A DNA stretch of 60,000 bases from the NCBI GenBank assembly GCA_905221605.1, contig CAJNDS010000236.1, positions 583,501-643,500 of the forward strand, read 5' to 3'. Within the stretch, counting starts at the first letter, position 1, and each line of letters begins with the position of its first letter. The DNA is from Symbiodinium natans. Lineage: Eukaryota > Sar > Dinophyceae > Suessiales > Symbiodiniaceae. Position numbers and translations under genes: made by a program. This document shows positions 31,971 to 42,125 of this stretch, piece by piece. The notes under the pieces are model-generated. The model made no database searches and was not told where the DNA came from. It was given only the letters and a program-made list of their open reading frames with translations.

Positions 31971-32185
31971 TCCCAAAGTTTTTTTTTTTTTTTTTTTGGG
32001 GGGGGTTTGGTTTGTTATTTTTTATTTTGTTTTGTTTGGTTCTTTTGGGGTTTGTTTGGTTATTCATTTTTTTCAGTTTTTTCTGCTTGGTCCTGGAGGG
32101 GGTTAGCTATATATATATATATGACCTACTTCACGAAATCAAAAAAGCCCAAAAAAAACAACTAAAAACAAATAAAACTTTGGGA

Positions 32186-32205
32186 GACTAGTCGCCCAGG
32201 TCCAG
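32186..32205 (+). repeat. Hairpin core motif, copy 3
   Basis: Forward orientation, identical core. Confidence 0.85.
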
Positions 32206-32334
32206 GGCATAGTGTCACACATTTTTGTGTTTTTGGTTTTAGTTTTTTTGTTTTTTGTGGGGTTTGTTTGGTTATTCAGTTTTTCAAGTTTTGTGGCTTT
32301 TTAGTGTTGAGGTATGTCCTGGGGATTTTACCAT

Positions 32335-35013
32335 ATTTATATATATATACACACACACACATCTGTGTATGCTAGCCCCCGCCCTCCGCCCCCCCGGCCT
32401 CCGGCACCTCGGTGTTGTAGCGTGGTTGTGTGTGTGTCGGTCATGCATATCCACATGTTCCAGCAAAAGCTTGCTCGACCAGGCATGTACCGATATCAAG
32501 CAAAAATGTAGTTCTCGTTTGCTGTCATTTAACGGCCTTTGATGAAAGTAAGAGAAGTCTATATAAATAAGCGAGTTTCTTGAAAACAAAAGATGTTCTT
32601 TATGAAAGCCATTTCCTGGCACGGAAGATGGTGAAGAAGAATGTCTTCCGTGCGAAAACTTACGGAATGTGTGTGTGTGCATTCATGACTTTAACAGGAA
32701 AGGAGCCCGCTCTTTTAAAAAAGAAAGGGCAATGAACAAAGTTGTTTTTGTCTGCTCGTACGAGTACCAGAAGCTGTTGTATTTGTCGAGTATTGGAAAG
32801 AGCTTTCTTTTGCCTTACCAAGCATAAGATAAGTTCTCGTGAAATGTCAAGAAGCCATTTTAAACATTCCTTGATTGAACCATATTCGAAGCATTTTCAT
32901 GTCTTGCCTATAGCGATCTCTCACTTTCTTAGAATCTTCCTCACTGAGCATTGGTGCCAAGCCAACCCAAAATACTAACACCATGTGTGTTGTGGGAAGA
33001 CTGACCTTCGTTAAGCACGAGTTCTCTTTTCACAAGAAAAATCAAATTAACACAGGTTTCTGTGTCTATTAGTGCGAGTGCAGGAAGCTGTCGTATTTCT
33101 GTCTAATACTAAAGCGAGTTTGCTTGTGCGTTTCAAGTTCAAGCATAAACGATGTTCTCGCATTTTTCAGCGATATTTTAAAAGCAGAAGCATCATACAT
33201 TCTTCGATGCAGAGGAACAACCCGACCATTCTCATGTCTTGACTAAACGCTCTCTCACATTTTCTGTTTTACTGAACATTGTTTCCAAGCCACAGCTCAC
33301 AGAAAATACGAATGCTCTGTGAGAGGGGGCGACTGACGGACCAAAAGTTGAGGGTGCTGCGCACGTGCGAGGAGTGTGCCAGTAGCTGTCTTTCATTGCC
33401 CAAAAGCTAGGAGTAGCCTGCGCTCCAAACAGAAAAGTTGACCCCCTGTTCTTTGGCTATACTTAAAAATAGTCTTGGGCGCTTCGTTTCATTGGCTCTG
33501 CGCAATTTCGCCCTTTTCAAAGACTAGGAGGCCCGTTGAAGAAACGGTGGAAAAATGTTGAAAGCACCTTCGTCTAAGCCTAAGTCCGAGCATGAAAAGT
33601 TGATCCTACCAATATTGTCCATAGTTTTCGCCTTGTTTAAAGAACCGGACGCCAATCGAAGACATGGTGTACAAAGTTGGTAAAACGTTGCTTTTGCTAA
33701 ATATTTAAACTAGCTTTTACTACATCGAAACGAGTTGGTTTACCAAAGATTCCAGGATTTCCACATTCTCAACTACTCGGAGGCCGATCGGGTAAATGAT
33801 GGAAAAAGCTGGCAAAGCTGACTTGTTCTAGCAAAAAGTTTGCTTTATATATCACCACTTTGTAGCCACCATCTTCTGTATTTCAAGAGGTTTCGCCAAA
33901 ACCGTGGACATGCTGGAAAACTATAGTTTAAAAAACAATTTTTCCAAACCCAGCGGATGGTTCTATCAAAATGGCTACCACATTCTTTTTTGGTCAGGGG
34001 TTTGGCCGAAAAATATTGACATTTGGAAAGAGTTGGTAACACCAACTTTTCCCGAAGCCAGGGCGTGGACAACCTTGGCTCTGCCAACTCTTCAAAGGAT
34101 TCAGAGCGAACATCCCTGACTTCGCATCTCGTAAGGCCCTGAGAAGTCCGACCCGACCCCTTATATAGCCCTAAGCCCTAAGCCCTCCAACAGGCACATC
34201 GTACAGGCGACATGAGGCAACAACCAAGCAAAGGAACCATGGCGCCGGGGATGGGGGGCTGCAGGTTTGGGGGGGAGGGGGGGGACCATATCTGTGTATG
34301 ATATTTATACACATCTTGAAAAATAAGACAAGTCTACAAGTAGGTATACATGCGTGTACATTAAAGTAAAGAGAGAGAGAGAGAGAGAGTGAGAGAGAGA
34401 GAGAAGCATGCTACATACAATATACACAGGAATCGGCGCAATCATATTGCATGAGTAGCCAGCCGGGCCGGTAACAAAAAAGCGGCTTAATCATGCAAAA
34501 ATGGGCCCAAAAGAACAGATAGTGGGTTTCTTGCTTGCACGGCCCGCAAGAATCCCTAAAACCACTTCTTGTGGGATTCTTGTGGGATTCTTGTGGGATT
34601 CATGTGCGCAATCGTGCACGCATGAATTCGGGCTGACACAATATTGGTTGTATTTAGTTGTCCAAGGCCGCACAGATTCTTGCGCATTCTTGCGCGTTCT
34701 TGCGCTTTTTTCTGTGTTCCCGTCCCTTTTTTTTGTGTTCCCAACGCGTTCTTGCGCGGCTGTTTTTGCCATCGAGACCAAAATCTGAGACAATCCGCCC
34801 TGAAGGTAGATCACAAATAGCGTTCAGGCCCCCCCCCCCCCCCCCAGTTCAAGACTACCCCACCATATACTACAATTATATGCAGGTATGTCTGTGTACA
34901 TTGTGTACATGCATGTACACTCACATTACACAGATATGCAAATTTAGTTTTTTATACTGGAAACCCGCAGAAATTGATAAACTGTATCAAAACGCATCAA
35001 CACGCAGATTTAC
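32335..35013. other. Spacer between the inverted-repeat arms
   Basis: AT-rich. It contains two diverged units of the island repeat (about 32740-33320), a (GA)n run at 34371-34403 and a poly-C tract at 34830. A degenerate tandem of G/T words (TTCTTGTGGGATTC) lies at about 34567-34605. No coding region that I can support. Confidence 0.7.
32740..33320 (+). repeat. Two diverged forward units of the island repeat
   Basis: Units of about 305 bp: TACGAGTACCAGAAGCTGTTG at 32760 and GCGAGTGCAGGAAGCTGTCG at 33073, then TTTTCATGTCTTGCC versus TTCTCATGTCTTGAC, then ACTGAGCATTGGTGCCAAGCC versus ACTGAACATTGTTTCCAAGCC. Confidence 0.75.
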
Positions 35014-35147
35014 ATGGTAACCCCCCCCCCCCCAGGACCTACCTCAACACTAAAAAGCCACAAAACTGGAAAAAGTGAATATCCAACCCCACAAAAAAAA
35101 CAAAATCCAAAAACAAAAAACAAAATAAATATTGGGACTCTATGCCC

Positions 35148-35167
35148 TGGACCTGGGCGACTCGTGT
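35148..35167 (-). repeat. Hairpin core motif, copy 4
   Basis: Reverse orientation with ACTCGTG in place of ACTAGTC at one side. Confidence 0.8.
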
Positions 35168-35323
35168 CCCAAAGTTTGTTTTTTTTGGGTGGTGCTTTGA
35201 TTTTGTGAGGCAGGTCATATATATATATATTATAGATAACCCCCTCCAGGACCAAGCAGAAAAACTGAAAAAATGAATAACCAAACAAACCCCCCCCCAA
35301 AAAAAAACACCAAAACTTTGGGA

Positions 35324-35343
35324 GACTAGTCGCCCAGGCCCAG
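35324..35343 (+). repeat. Hairpin core motif, copy 5
   Basis: Forward orientation; CAGGCCCAG instead of CAGGTCCAG. Confidence 0.85.
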
Positions 35344-36356
35344 GGCATAGTGTCCCACATTTTTGTGTTTTGGTTTTAGTTTAGTTTTTTTTTTTTTTTT
35401 TTTGGGGTTTGTTTGGTTATTCAGTTTTTCCAGTTTTGTGGCTTTTTAGTGTTGAGGTAGCTTTAAACCCTATATGGCTAAGGTTTAATGGTTTAGGGTT
35501 TAAAAATTAGGAACTTATACCTAAACCCATAAAGCTTAAACCTTCATGGTTTGAGGTTTAGGCATTTTAAACCTTAGCCTGCTACTAGCGGCCTGGTGGA
35601 AGATCCCAGGAAACAGTGCTCACAGTAGTCTCGCGTCCCCACTCGCATTCTTCCTAGTCTTATGGTTCGAGGCGTACCCTCCTTCCTTCTAAATTATCTG
35701 AATTTTGCATACAATACATATGCCCTATATACATACATGATGTGGGTACTTTTTCTGCTTTCTCTTTGCATTTCCACAGGAGGCAAGCCCCTACAAACAT
35801 AGGCATAACCCTATAGGATTTAAGGTTTAGGGATTTAAGCCTCAAGCCCTGTAGGGTTATAAGGTGTTAATCCTCCAGGTAATGTTTAAACCTCAAACCC
35901 TCAACCTTCAAACCCTATAACCCCGTGAGGGTTTCAGATATAAACCCTGAAAAGCCCTAAGCCTTTAAACTTTATAGGGTTTACTAGGTCTGGGCATGTT
36001 TATCTTCAGCGCCAGTAGGGTTAAAGCGTTTGAACCTTTTAGAGCCCTATAGGGCTTAAGGGTTCTGACCCTAAAGGGTTTAGGGTTTAGGTCTAAATTC
36101 CTAAACCTTAAACCATGAAGGTTTAGGCCCCAAGGGGTTTAGGTTTAAATCTAAATCTTAAACCCAAAAAGGAACTACACAAGAGCCTTCACGTAAACCC
36201 TAAACCCTTTTAGTTTAAAGGTTGAGGGTTTAGGCTTAATTGCTTAACCCTAATTATAGGGTTTCGTGGCAGTCATGGGCGAGTCCTCCTGGCCGAACGC
36301 TCACAAACCCCAAAAACAAAAAATCAAAAACACAAAAAACAATTGGGACACTAGCC

Positions 36357-36376
36357 CTGGACCTGGGCGACTAGTC
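36357..36376 (-). repeat. Hairpin core motif, copy 6
   Basis: Reverse orientation, identical core; the lower stem has a two-base loss. A weaker, seventh relative (CACCCAGGTCCAAAGACAT) lies at about 36798. Confidence 0.8.
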
Positions 36377-36959
36377 TACCAAAGTTTTGTTTTTTGTGTT
36401 TTTTGGTTATTCGGCCTTTTTGATTTTGCGAGGTAGGTCCTGTAGGTCCTGGGGGGGTTAGCATTTACATACATGTGTGCATATACAGATACTCCCCCAC
36501 CCAAGAATCCACCATTTGTGTCCCCTTTGCTCTGGTACGGAGCTTAGCAACACGATTCGGCTGTTCTCCGCGCAGGGGTGACGGGTTCAGGGATTGAGTA
36601 TTCAACCAACAACACACGAACACCGAGGGAATTTCATCCACGCACCAATACCAGAACATGGCTGTTAAAACAAGGTACACAACAAATTGGACACTCTTGG
36701 GAGAACCAAAAGCCCAAACATAAACATACCAAAGAACACAAAATTAGTACCAAAAAACAATAATGTTCCAGGACTCTTGTAAGACTCCAAAGTGAATCAC
36801 CCAGGTCCAAAGACATCTGACAAGTTGTTGTTTTTGGTATTGCATGGTATGTCTTTGTTGTATTGTATGACTTGAGCTCTTTTGGTTTGGATTTTGGTTT
36901 TGGAGCGCAGGCTACGCCACGCCCGTCTTCAAGAAATGAGGACATTTACTGCTAATCTC

Positions 36960-38070
36960 ATGATACTGTAGAAGACCCTCCTGACTCTTCACCTCCTTCT
37001 AAATTCAAGAACAAGAAAACCCCATCTGAGAGCTGATTTCGCGAAAGCATGCCCTTTGTTCAATAGGCTGTCTATGTTGAGCGTAATGATCTGACAAAGC
37101 GTTAGATAAGAAATTCAAACACTTTCTTTGCTTACTGGCTCATAACGAAACTCTTTTTACGGCTAACAAGAAATACGATAGCTGCTGGCATTCGTAAGAA
37201 TAAACTAACAAAGAAACCTCTATATCATGAAGGGCGAGCCTTCAATATGTTCTCTCAGATTTACAAGAGCCCTCCTCTTGACCGCCTACTACTTTTGAAA
37301 CTGAAAACGCGATTCGTTTTTCTGAGCATGACAATTTGTCTAGAGGCTTTTGTTAGTTTATCTTACGTTTAATGAAAAAAACGCTAGATCAGTCATCCAA
37401 AGCTTCGTTTGTGCTTGCAGATTCATAGCAAAGAGCTCTTAAGACCGCAAGAAATACGATCGGTTTTTGACACTCACAATCATACACAGAAACACCTTTA
37501 TTCATTTCCTTTGTGTTATAACAACGATACCACTTTCAACACGCGCACCTATTTTTTATTTGTGTATATGTATGTATAATGGCTGTTGCTGCCCTTCAGG
37601 TTGCAAAGGACACTCCTGGTCACCTCGTTCTATTTTAGGAAAATTAAGGCCCCAAATTGCTGACAGCCATTGAATATCGGTTTAATCAAGATGATCTCGG
37701 CTTCTAGTATCTCTCTTTGTTAATAAAAAAGGCCTTCAAAAACACACCAAGAAACCTCTGTTCATTTCCTTGTTTTGATGAAAAACGGAGAGCTTACGTC
37801 CAACGATCATGTTCATAATCATGAACGGACGATGCTCCGTTGGCTTCCTTCCTGTAGTATTACATTACATAACACAAGACGCTCCTCACCTCCTTCTATT
37901 TATTGGAAAGAAAACACCTCCGTTGTTGCGGGCCGCCTCTTTCGATGTCCTAGAACTTCTTGTGCGCAGGACAATTCATAAGGAAACTCTTTCCTTAGAT
38001 TGAAGAGACGTATGCTAGCTTCGAACGCTCGCAGTATATACACAAAGAAACCTCCATTCATTTCTCGCTA
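36960..38070 (-). repeat. Four diverged units of the island repeat, reverse orientation
   Basis: TCACCTCCTTCTA-like words at about 36985, 37272, 37611 and 37885, and AGAAACCTC-ATTCATTTC-like words at 37209, 37490, 37748 and 38044, give a period near 280-300 bp. AAGAAATACGAT at 37174 and 37449 is the inverse of the TCGTATTTCTT word in the forward units. Confidence 0.75.
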
Positions 38071-38149
38071 CGTCGTGATAAACACTTATAATTGTTTCCC
38101 CCCATGACAGTCAAGACCACCAAACCGGGTGACCCATGAGAGGCTGGTA

Positions 38150-38320
38150 GCATGTATATATATATATAATAGAATACATTATAATGTAATACAATAAAAA
38201 GTAATAATAAATTAAAATAAACAAATAAATATATATATGGCTGTATATGCGTGCACATTTCCATCTACATATACATATATATCAACGTGTATGTATATAT
38301 ATATATATATAAACATATAT
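38150..38320. repeat. AT microsatellites
   Basis: (TA)n runs at 38156-38170, 38228 and 38294-38310 with AATA-rich sequence. Confidence 0.9.
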
Positions 38321-38324
38321 GCGC

Positions 38325-38366
38325 AGAAAGAGAGAAAGAGAGTGAGCGAGTGGCTGAGTGAACGAA

Positions 38367-38412
<46 letters not shown>

Positions 38413-38414
38413 TA
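38325..38414 (+). repeat. (GA)n microsatellite
   Basis: Imperfect then near-perfect GA dinucleotides. Confidence 0.95.
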
Positions 38415-39630
38415 TCTGCCTCACACCCTGAGCAAGCAAGCAAGACTACAGATAGGAAAAGGGCGATCAGAAGTTTTGTTTTGGCTCTTGACGATAGCTG
38501 TTTTTGACCGATTGGCCTTCCATGCGGGAACATGAGGTTGAAATATACATATATATATATAGGGTCTATAGGGCTGACTGGGTCTATAGGGTTTACCAGG
38601 CTCATAGGGTTTATATGACTCGTAGCGTTTTTTTTTTTTTTTTTGGGGGGGGGGGGTTATAGGGCTTAGCTAGGCTTGAAATTAAACCTCGCCCCCCGCC
38701 CCCCCCCCCCCCCCCCCCCCTCATCTTGAACTTTCCCGCCGTGAACCATCAAATCCTGAGCGCAGAAATGCCAGTTCACAAAACAAATACTATAAGCCCT
38801 AACCTGTACATGCACAGACCAAGCCTTCCTCCCTTTTTCCTTCTTCTCCACAAGGGTCTTTTTAGAGATCTCGAACGATACATTGCCCGAGGCCAATTAT
38901 TTTCACCCGAAGCCAAGAAATCCGAATGCGAATTGAGTTCTCCGCTCTCTAGGAGACGGGCTGTTAGAGCAAGAAGCTAAAGTGCCAGAAGTTCTAGGTC
39001 ATGCCCAAATTTCAGGTCCTTCCAAGAACATAAGAGTCCGACCACCAAAAAAGTGTACAAGAACCTTCAGGTATGCAGGTTGCACTGGCCATACACAAAG
39101 CCTATGTCTTCTTTGACTCCTGAATCTAAGCTGCAACACACGATCGTGACAAATATTGTTTTGAGAACCTTTTTTTGCCCATACCATCCGAAACGCCCCA
39201 AAAAAGCGGGCAGAAGCCACAAGAAAGTAACACGCCACAAATTCTTGGTCAGACCAGTTTTTTCCGGCCCGCGCAGGAATAAGCGGCAGCCCCCCAAAAA
39301 GAACTACATAAGAGCCTTCAGGTAGACTATGTTGTGTATGTGTATGTACGCTGCATCAGCACGAATGCTCTGCTACAACAATCAAGGGTATGACTCCTAC
39401 GATTGTTCCCCTCATGGTCCCCCCTAATATACTGCTAATGTGGCCCTTATGATACCTTAAGGCTTATTTGAGGACTATTAAACCGGGTCCCCAAAACCCA
39501 AGGTACAATAAGGGTCCAAGGTACAACCGCTAGAAAGAAGGACTCCCTTTCGGCTGAAATCACAGGGACGGGTGCGCGAAAGTCACCAGGAGTGGAGCTG
39601 AGAAGCTCAGATGGACTCCTCTGGAGGGCC

Positions 39631-41628
39631 ATGGGCGGAGATTCCGACCGCCCATCCTTCCTTGCCTGGGAGTGGTCCGCGCGCCAATGTAAAGAAGCTA
39701 AAGAGTCTTCACCCTTGGCAAGAACTCTGCTGAAGTTCTTTCGTGGCTGCAGCGCTTCTCTTATGTCGGCAAGCTGGAAGGAGTCAGTCATATGCTACTT
39801 CGCCCAGGACATGCAGAAGTTGCTGGTTGTGAGGCTACAGCAGCGAGGAGAGATCCTGGAGCTTCCCTTGCAGAGCCTTTCTTGGATTTTTCCCTACAGC
39901 TTCTTCAAGATTGGAGCAAGCTCAGATGTCCTGTACTTGCGCTTTGAGATTGAGGAGAGGGCCGAGCTTGCCTTGGTATTAGGATACATCTCTGCACATG
40001 CGGCAAGCTTCGTGCAGAATCCGAGTCAGGTGGTCCTGGCCTTGGAGTTCTTAAACGTGCACTTTGAAGAAGCCCTCGAGGAACTCGGTTCGACGAGGCG
40101 ATGTGCTGAAGTGGTGCTTGAAGTGTCGGAAGTCTTTCAAGACAGTAGATTCGCAGGCCTTACTGGCGCAGCCTTTGAAGTCCAGAGCTTCGCGAGCCGC
40201 ATTCGCCCAAGGTTCCCTTGGCTGGGCAAAGCTTTGGAGGCTTTGGAGTCACTTGGGTGTTCGAATCTTCTGGCTGGCCACTTGTCAAGGAAGGTGGCGG
40301 AGTGCGCGAAGGCTGAAGTCGCTGCCTCGGCGGCTCCAGCAGCACGTTGGCGAGTAAGTCCTGAAGCACGAGGCTTGTTTGACAGCCTTGCAAGCTCCAA
40401 GGAGAGCTCAGATGTGCTGTTCGCTGTTTCAAGACAGGACTTGAGGCATTGGTTGTCAAATGCAGGCACCGGCTCTGATGAAGTAGATGGCTTCATTCTT
40501 GCTCAGAAAATTGCCCAGTTGAGTTCGGCTGGTTCCCTTGCGGATCGCCGGAAAGCAGCAATGACATCGGAGATGTCCTTGGAAGCCGACGTGATGAAGG
40601 AGTTGAACTTTGAGAAGGTGGGGAATGGTTCCTACCTGATTGAGGTGAAGATGGACTGCTCCTTCCATCAGTTCCAGAGGGATCCCAAATCCATGAAGCT
40701 GCACGCCGACGAGATCATCACGTGCTTCCTTGGTGATAAGAAAAAGGCAAAGTTCCTCGGTGTCGCGAGAGGCTCCGCATGCTTTGTCTGGGTCGTCTGC
40801 AAGATTGAGGCGATTGTCCTGGCAATTGTTGCGTTGGGCGGCGTAGGCTGCGAAGGTCTTCGCAGGCCCTGGCAGCTTCTGTTCGGAGCCTTTCGGCCAG
40901 GGTTCAGGGCACAGGCGCCCATTCCGGCGCACCGCGGCGATAGCTTCCAACTTTCCTCTCCATGCAGTTGCATCAGGGGCCTGATTCGGTCCAAGATGCC
41001 GAACAGCGACATTCAAGTTGGTGGGAGCCTTCGAGCGCATCTTCGCCCTGCTGTCATGAGCCATCAAGTGGGACAGCTTCACGTGCGCGCACCCGCTCAA
41101 CAAACAGACTCAATAGACGCAGTCATACAACAGCTACAACCTCCCGACCGAGACCCGCGTCAAAGCTACGTTTCGTTCGTTGAGCGGACGGCGGAAGAGC
41201 GACACTCTGACCTCCGAGAGAAGCTGCAGAGAAAGTGCGAAGAGGAAAAGCGCAACAACCCTGTCGAGGCCGACGTCATCACCTGCAGATGCTGTGCAGT
41301 TGGTATGGTCTACGAAGGGCGCGCCATCCGCCAAGCTATGTGTGAACAAGGGTCCATGAGTGCAGAGCTCTGGACTGCACACTCATTAGGCGGTGGGTAC
41401 GCCGAGTGCGTGGAGTACAGAGCTGGTACTCTGGAAGATGTTGGCGAGAGGGTCTTCAACATTACTCACGAAACAGACCCAGCCATCATCGAATCCGCGC
41501 ACGAAGACCTACGGCGCTTGGAGAGCCATTTTCAGAAGATTCGCAGCATGCCTGCAGACCAAGCAAGGCTCCTACGCAGTTGGATAAACCAGTGTAAACC
41601 TGCGATGGCAAGACTTTCCTCGCGGTGA
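39631..41628 (+). CDS. Large protein of unknown family
   Basis: The open frame runs from about 39592, but the first in-frame ATG is at 39631, giving 665 residues. Residues 1-330 are well balanced and helical, with alternating Leu/Glu/Ala stretches (for example VVLALEFLNVHFEEALEEL). The C-terminal 200 residues include a charged helix with LREKLQRKCEEEKRNN, a CRCC cluster and a final helical part. A hydrophobic patch around residue 400 (FVWVVCKIEAIVLAIVALGG), flanked by GC and AG dinucleotides, looks unlike the rest and could be an intron that happens to be open. I recognise no domain. The frame is open upstream of the ATG, and the acceptor-like AAATCACAG at 39564 could mean an earlier exon. 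It is followed on the same strand, 500 bases later, by the ankyrin gene. Confidence 0.72.
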   Translation: MGGDSDRPSFLAWEWSARQCKEAKESSPLARTLLKFFRGCSASLMSASWKESVICYFAQDMQKLLVVRLQQRGEILELPLQSLSWIFPYSFFKIGASSDVLYLRFEIEERAELALVLGYISAHAASFVQNPSQVVLALEFLNVHFEEALEELGSTRRCAEVVLEVSEVFQDSRFAGLTGAAFEVQSFASRIRPRFPWLGKALEALESLGCSNLLAGHLSRKVAECAKAEVAASAAPAARWRVSPEARGLFDSLASSKESSDVLFAVSRQDLRHWLSNAGTGSDEVDGFILAQKIAQLSSAGSLADRRKAAMTSEMSLEADVMKELNFEKVGNGSYLIEVKMDCSFHQFQRDPKSMKLHADEIITCFLGDKKKAKFLGVARGSACFVWVVCKIEAIVLAIVALGGVGCEGLRRPWQLLFGAFRPGFRAQAPIPAHRGDSFQLSSPCSCIRGLIRSKMPNSDIQVGGSLRAHLRPAVMSHQVGQLHVRAPAQQTDSIDAVIQQLQPPDRDPRQSYVSFVERTAEERHSDLREKLQRKCEEEKRNNPVEADVITCRCCAVGMVYEGRAIRQAMCEQGSMSAELWTAHSLGGGYAECVEYRAGTLEDVGERVFNITHETDPAIIESAHEDLRRLESHFQKIRSMPADQARLLRSWINQCKPAMARLSSR

Positions 41629-42044
41629 TTTGCACCGCCAATGCGCATTCTCCGAGCCTACGTAAAAGTTTGGCCCAGCTCACTCCGATGGAACGCCGCA
41701 ACTGCGTCCTTGCCTTTTAGCAGGCATACGCTTCATGATGCATATATAGCTAAACCAGCATGCGCGGACAAACTGTGTAATTTCTGGCGCCGGCCTGCAA
41801 GATGTGTGGTAGTGTGTGGATACGAGCACTCATTAGAGTTGTGTCACTCTAATGAGTACAAATCTGCAGCGTGGACCAGGGAGCAACGGAAGCACTTTGC
41901 TGGGGGGCATGTCCCCGCTGCAATTTCTGCTCAAGCTGCAAGTGGCCTGCATGCCGTGCAGCGTTCTTTCGTTTTGGGCTTTAGGGCGATCTCTGAGGTG
42001 AAAAGGTAGAGGCTCGTCGACAGTGAGCGCCAAGAAATCACAAG

Positions 42045-42070
42045 ACTCGACTTTTTTTGCTGGGCGCTAG
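42045..42070 (+). promoter_or_regulatory. Possible spliced-leader acceptor for the ankyrin gene
   Basis: The T-run in CGACTTTTTTTGCTGGGCGC is followed by TAG at 42068-42070, 56 bases before the first ATG. Inference from position. Confidence 0.35.
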
Positions 42071-42125
42071 CATTGTTGCCAGCAGCCTCTTGGCAGAAAC
42101 AGCCCGGAGGGCCCCGAGGGCCCTA

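Larger units (their letters stand above)
30811..32334 (+). repeat. Left arm of a 5.65 kb inverted repeat
   Basis: The arm pairs with 35014-36463 read in reverse complement over nearly its whole length; the outer end reads TGCTAACCCC and the inner end GGATTTTACCAT. Landmarks found in both arms include CGTGAAGGCTCTTGTGTAGT, GCATGTTTATCTTCAGC (inverted), ACCAGGCCGCTAGTAGCGG and AGGAAGGAGGGTACGCCTCG. Much of the arm is degenerate CCCTAAA-like sequence. The arm holds three copies of the conserved hairpin motif. Confidence 0.9.
35014..36463 (-). repeat. Right arm of the 5.65 kb inverted repeat
   Basis: Reverse complement of 30811-32334. Differences are mainly in homopolymer and microsatellite length, plus scattered substitutions. 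The arms carry three hairpin copies each, so orientations alternate +,-,+ and -,+,- along the locus. Confidence 0.9.
28440..39400. other. AT-rich island without recognisable genes
   Basis: Base composition drops sharply compared with the flanking gene-bearing DNA. The island is made of microsatellites, a 5.65 kb inverted repeat at its centre, and diverged repeats of about 290 bp on both sides. All long frames in it are repeats or lack protein-like composition. Sub-features are listed separately. 29080-29480 and 29840-30410 show nothing further. Confidence 0.7.

Noticed and set aside
33967-33978. CAAAATGGCTAC, reverse complement of part of the dinoflagellate spliced-leader sequence
   Set aside because: Only 12 bases match and the rest of the leader is absent. 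A match of this length is reasonably likely by chance in 60 kb read on both strands, so I do not call a relic leader.
39592-39630. Longer N-terminus of the unknown 39.6 kb protein starting at GTG
   Set aside because: A eukaryotic gene should start at ATG; the first in-frame ATG is 39631. An upstream exon remains possible.
41641-42009. 122-codon ATG frame between the two tandem genes at 39.6 and 42.1 kb
   Set aside because: Composition is irregular and rich in Trp/Cys without pattern; it is more likely intergenic or untranslated sequence.
42057-42125. Longer N-terminus of the ankyrin protein starting at TTG
   Set aside because: Not an ATG, and a plausible spliced-leader acceptor lies inside this stretch at 42068-42070.
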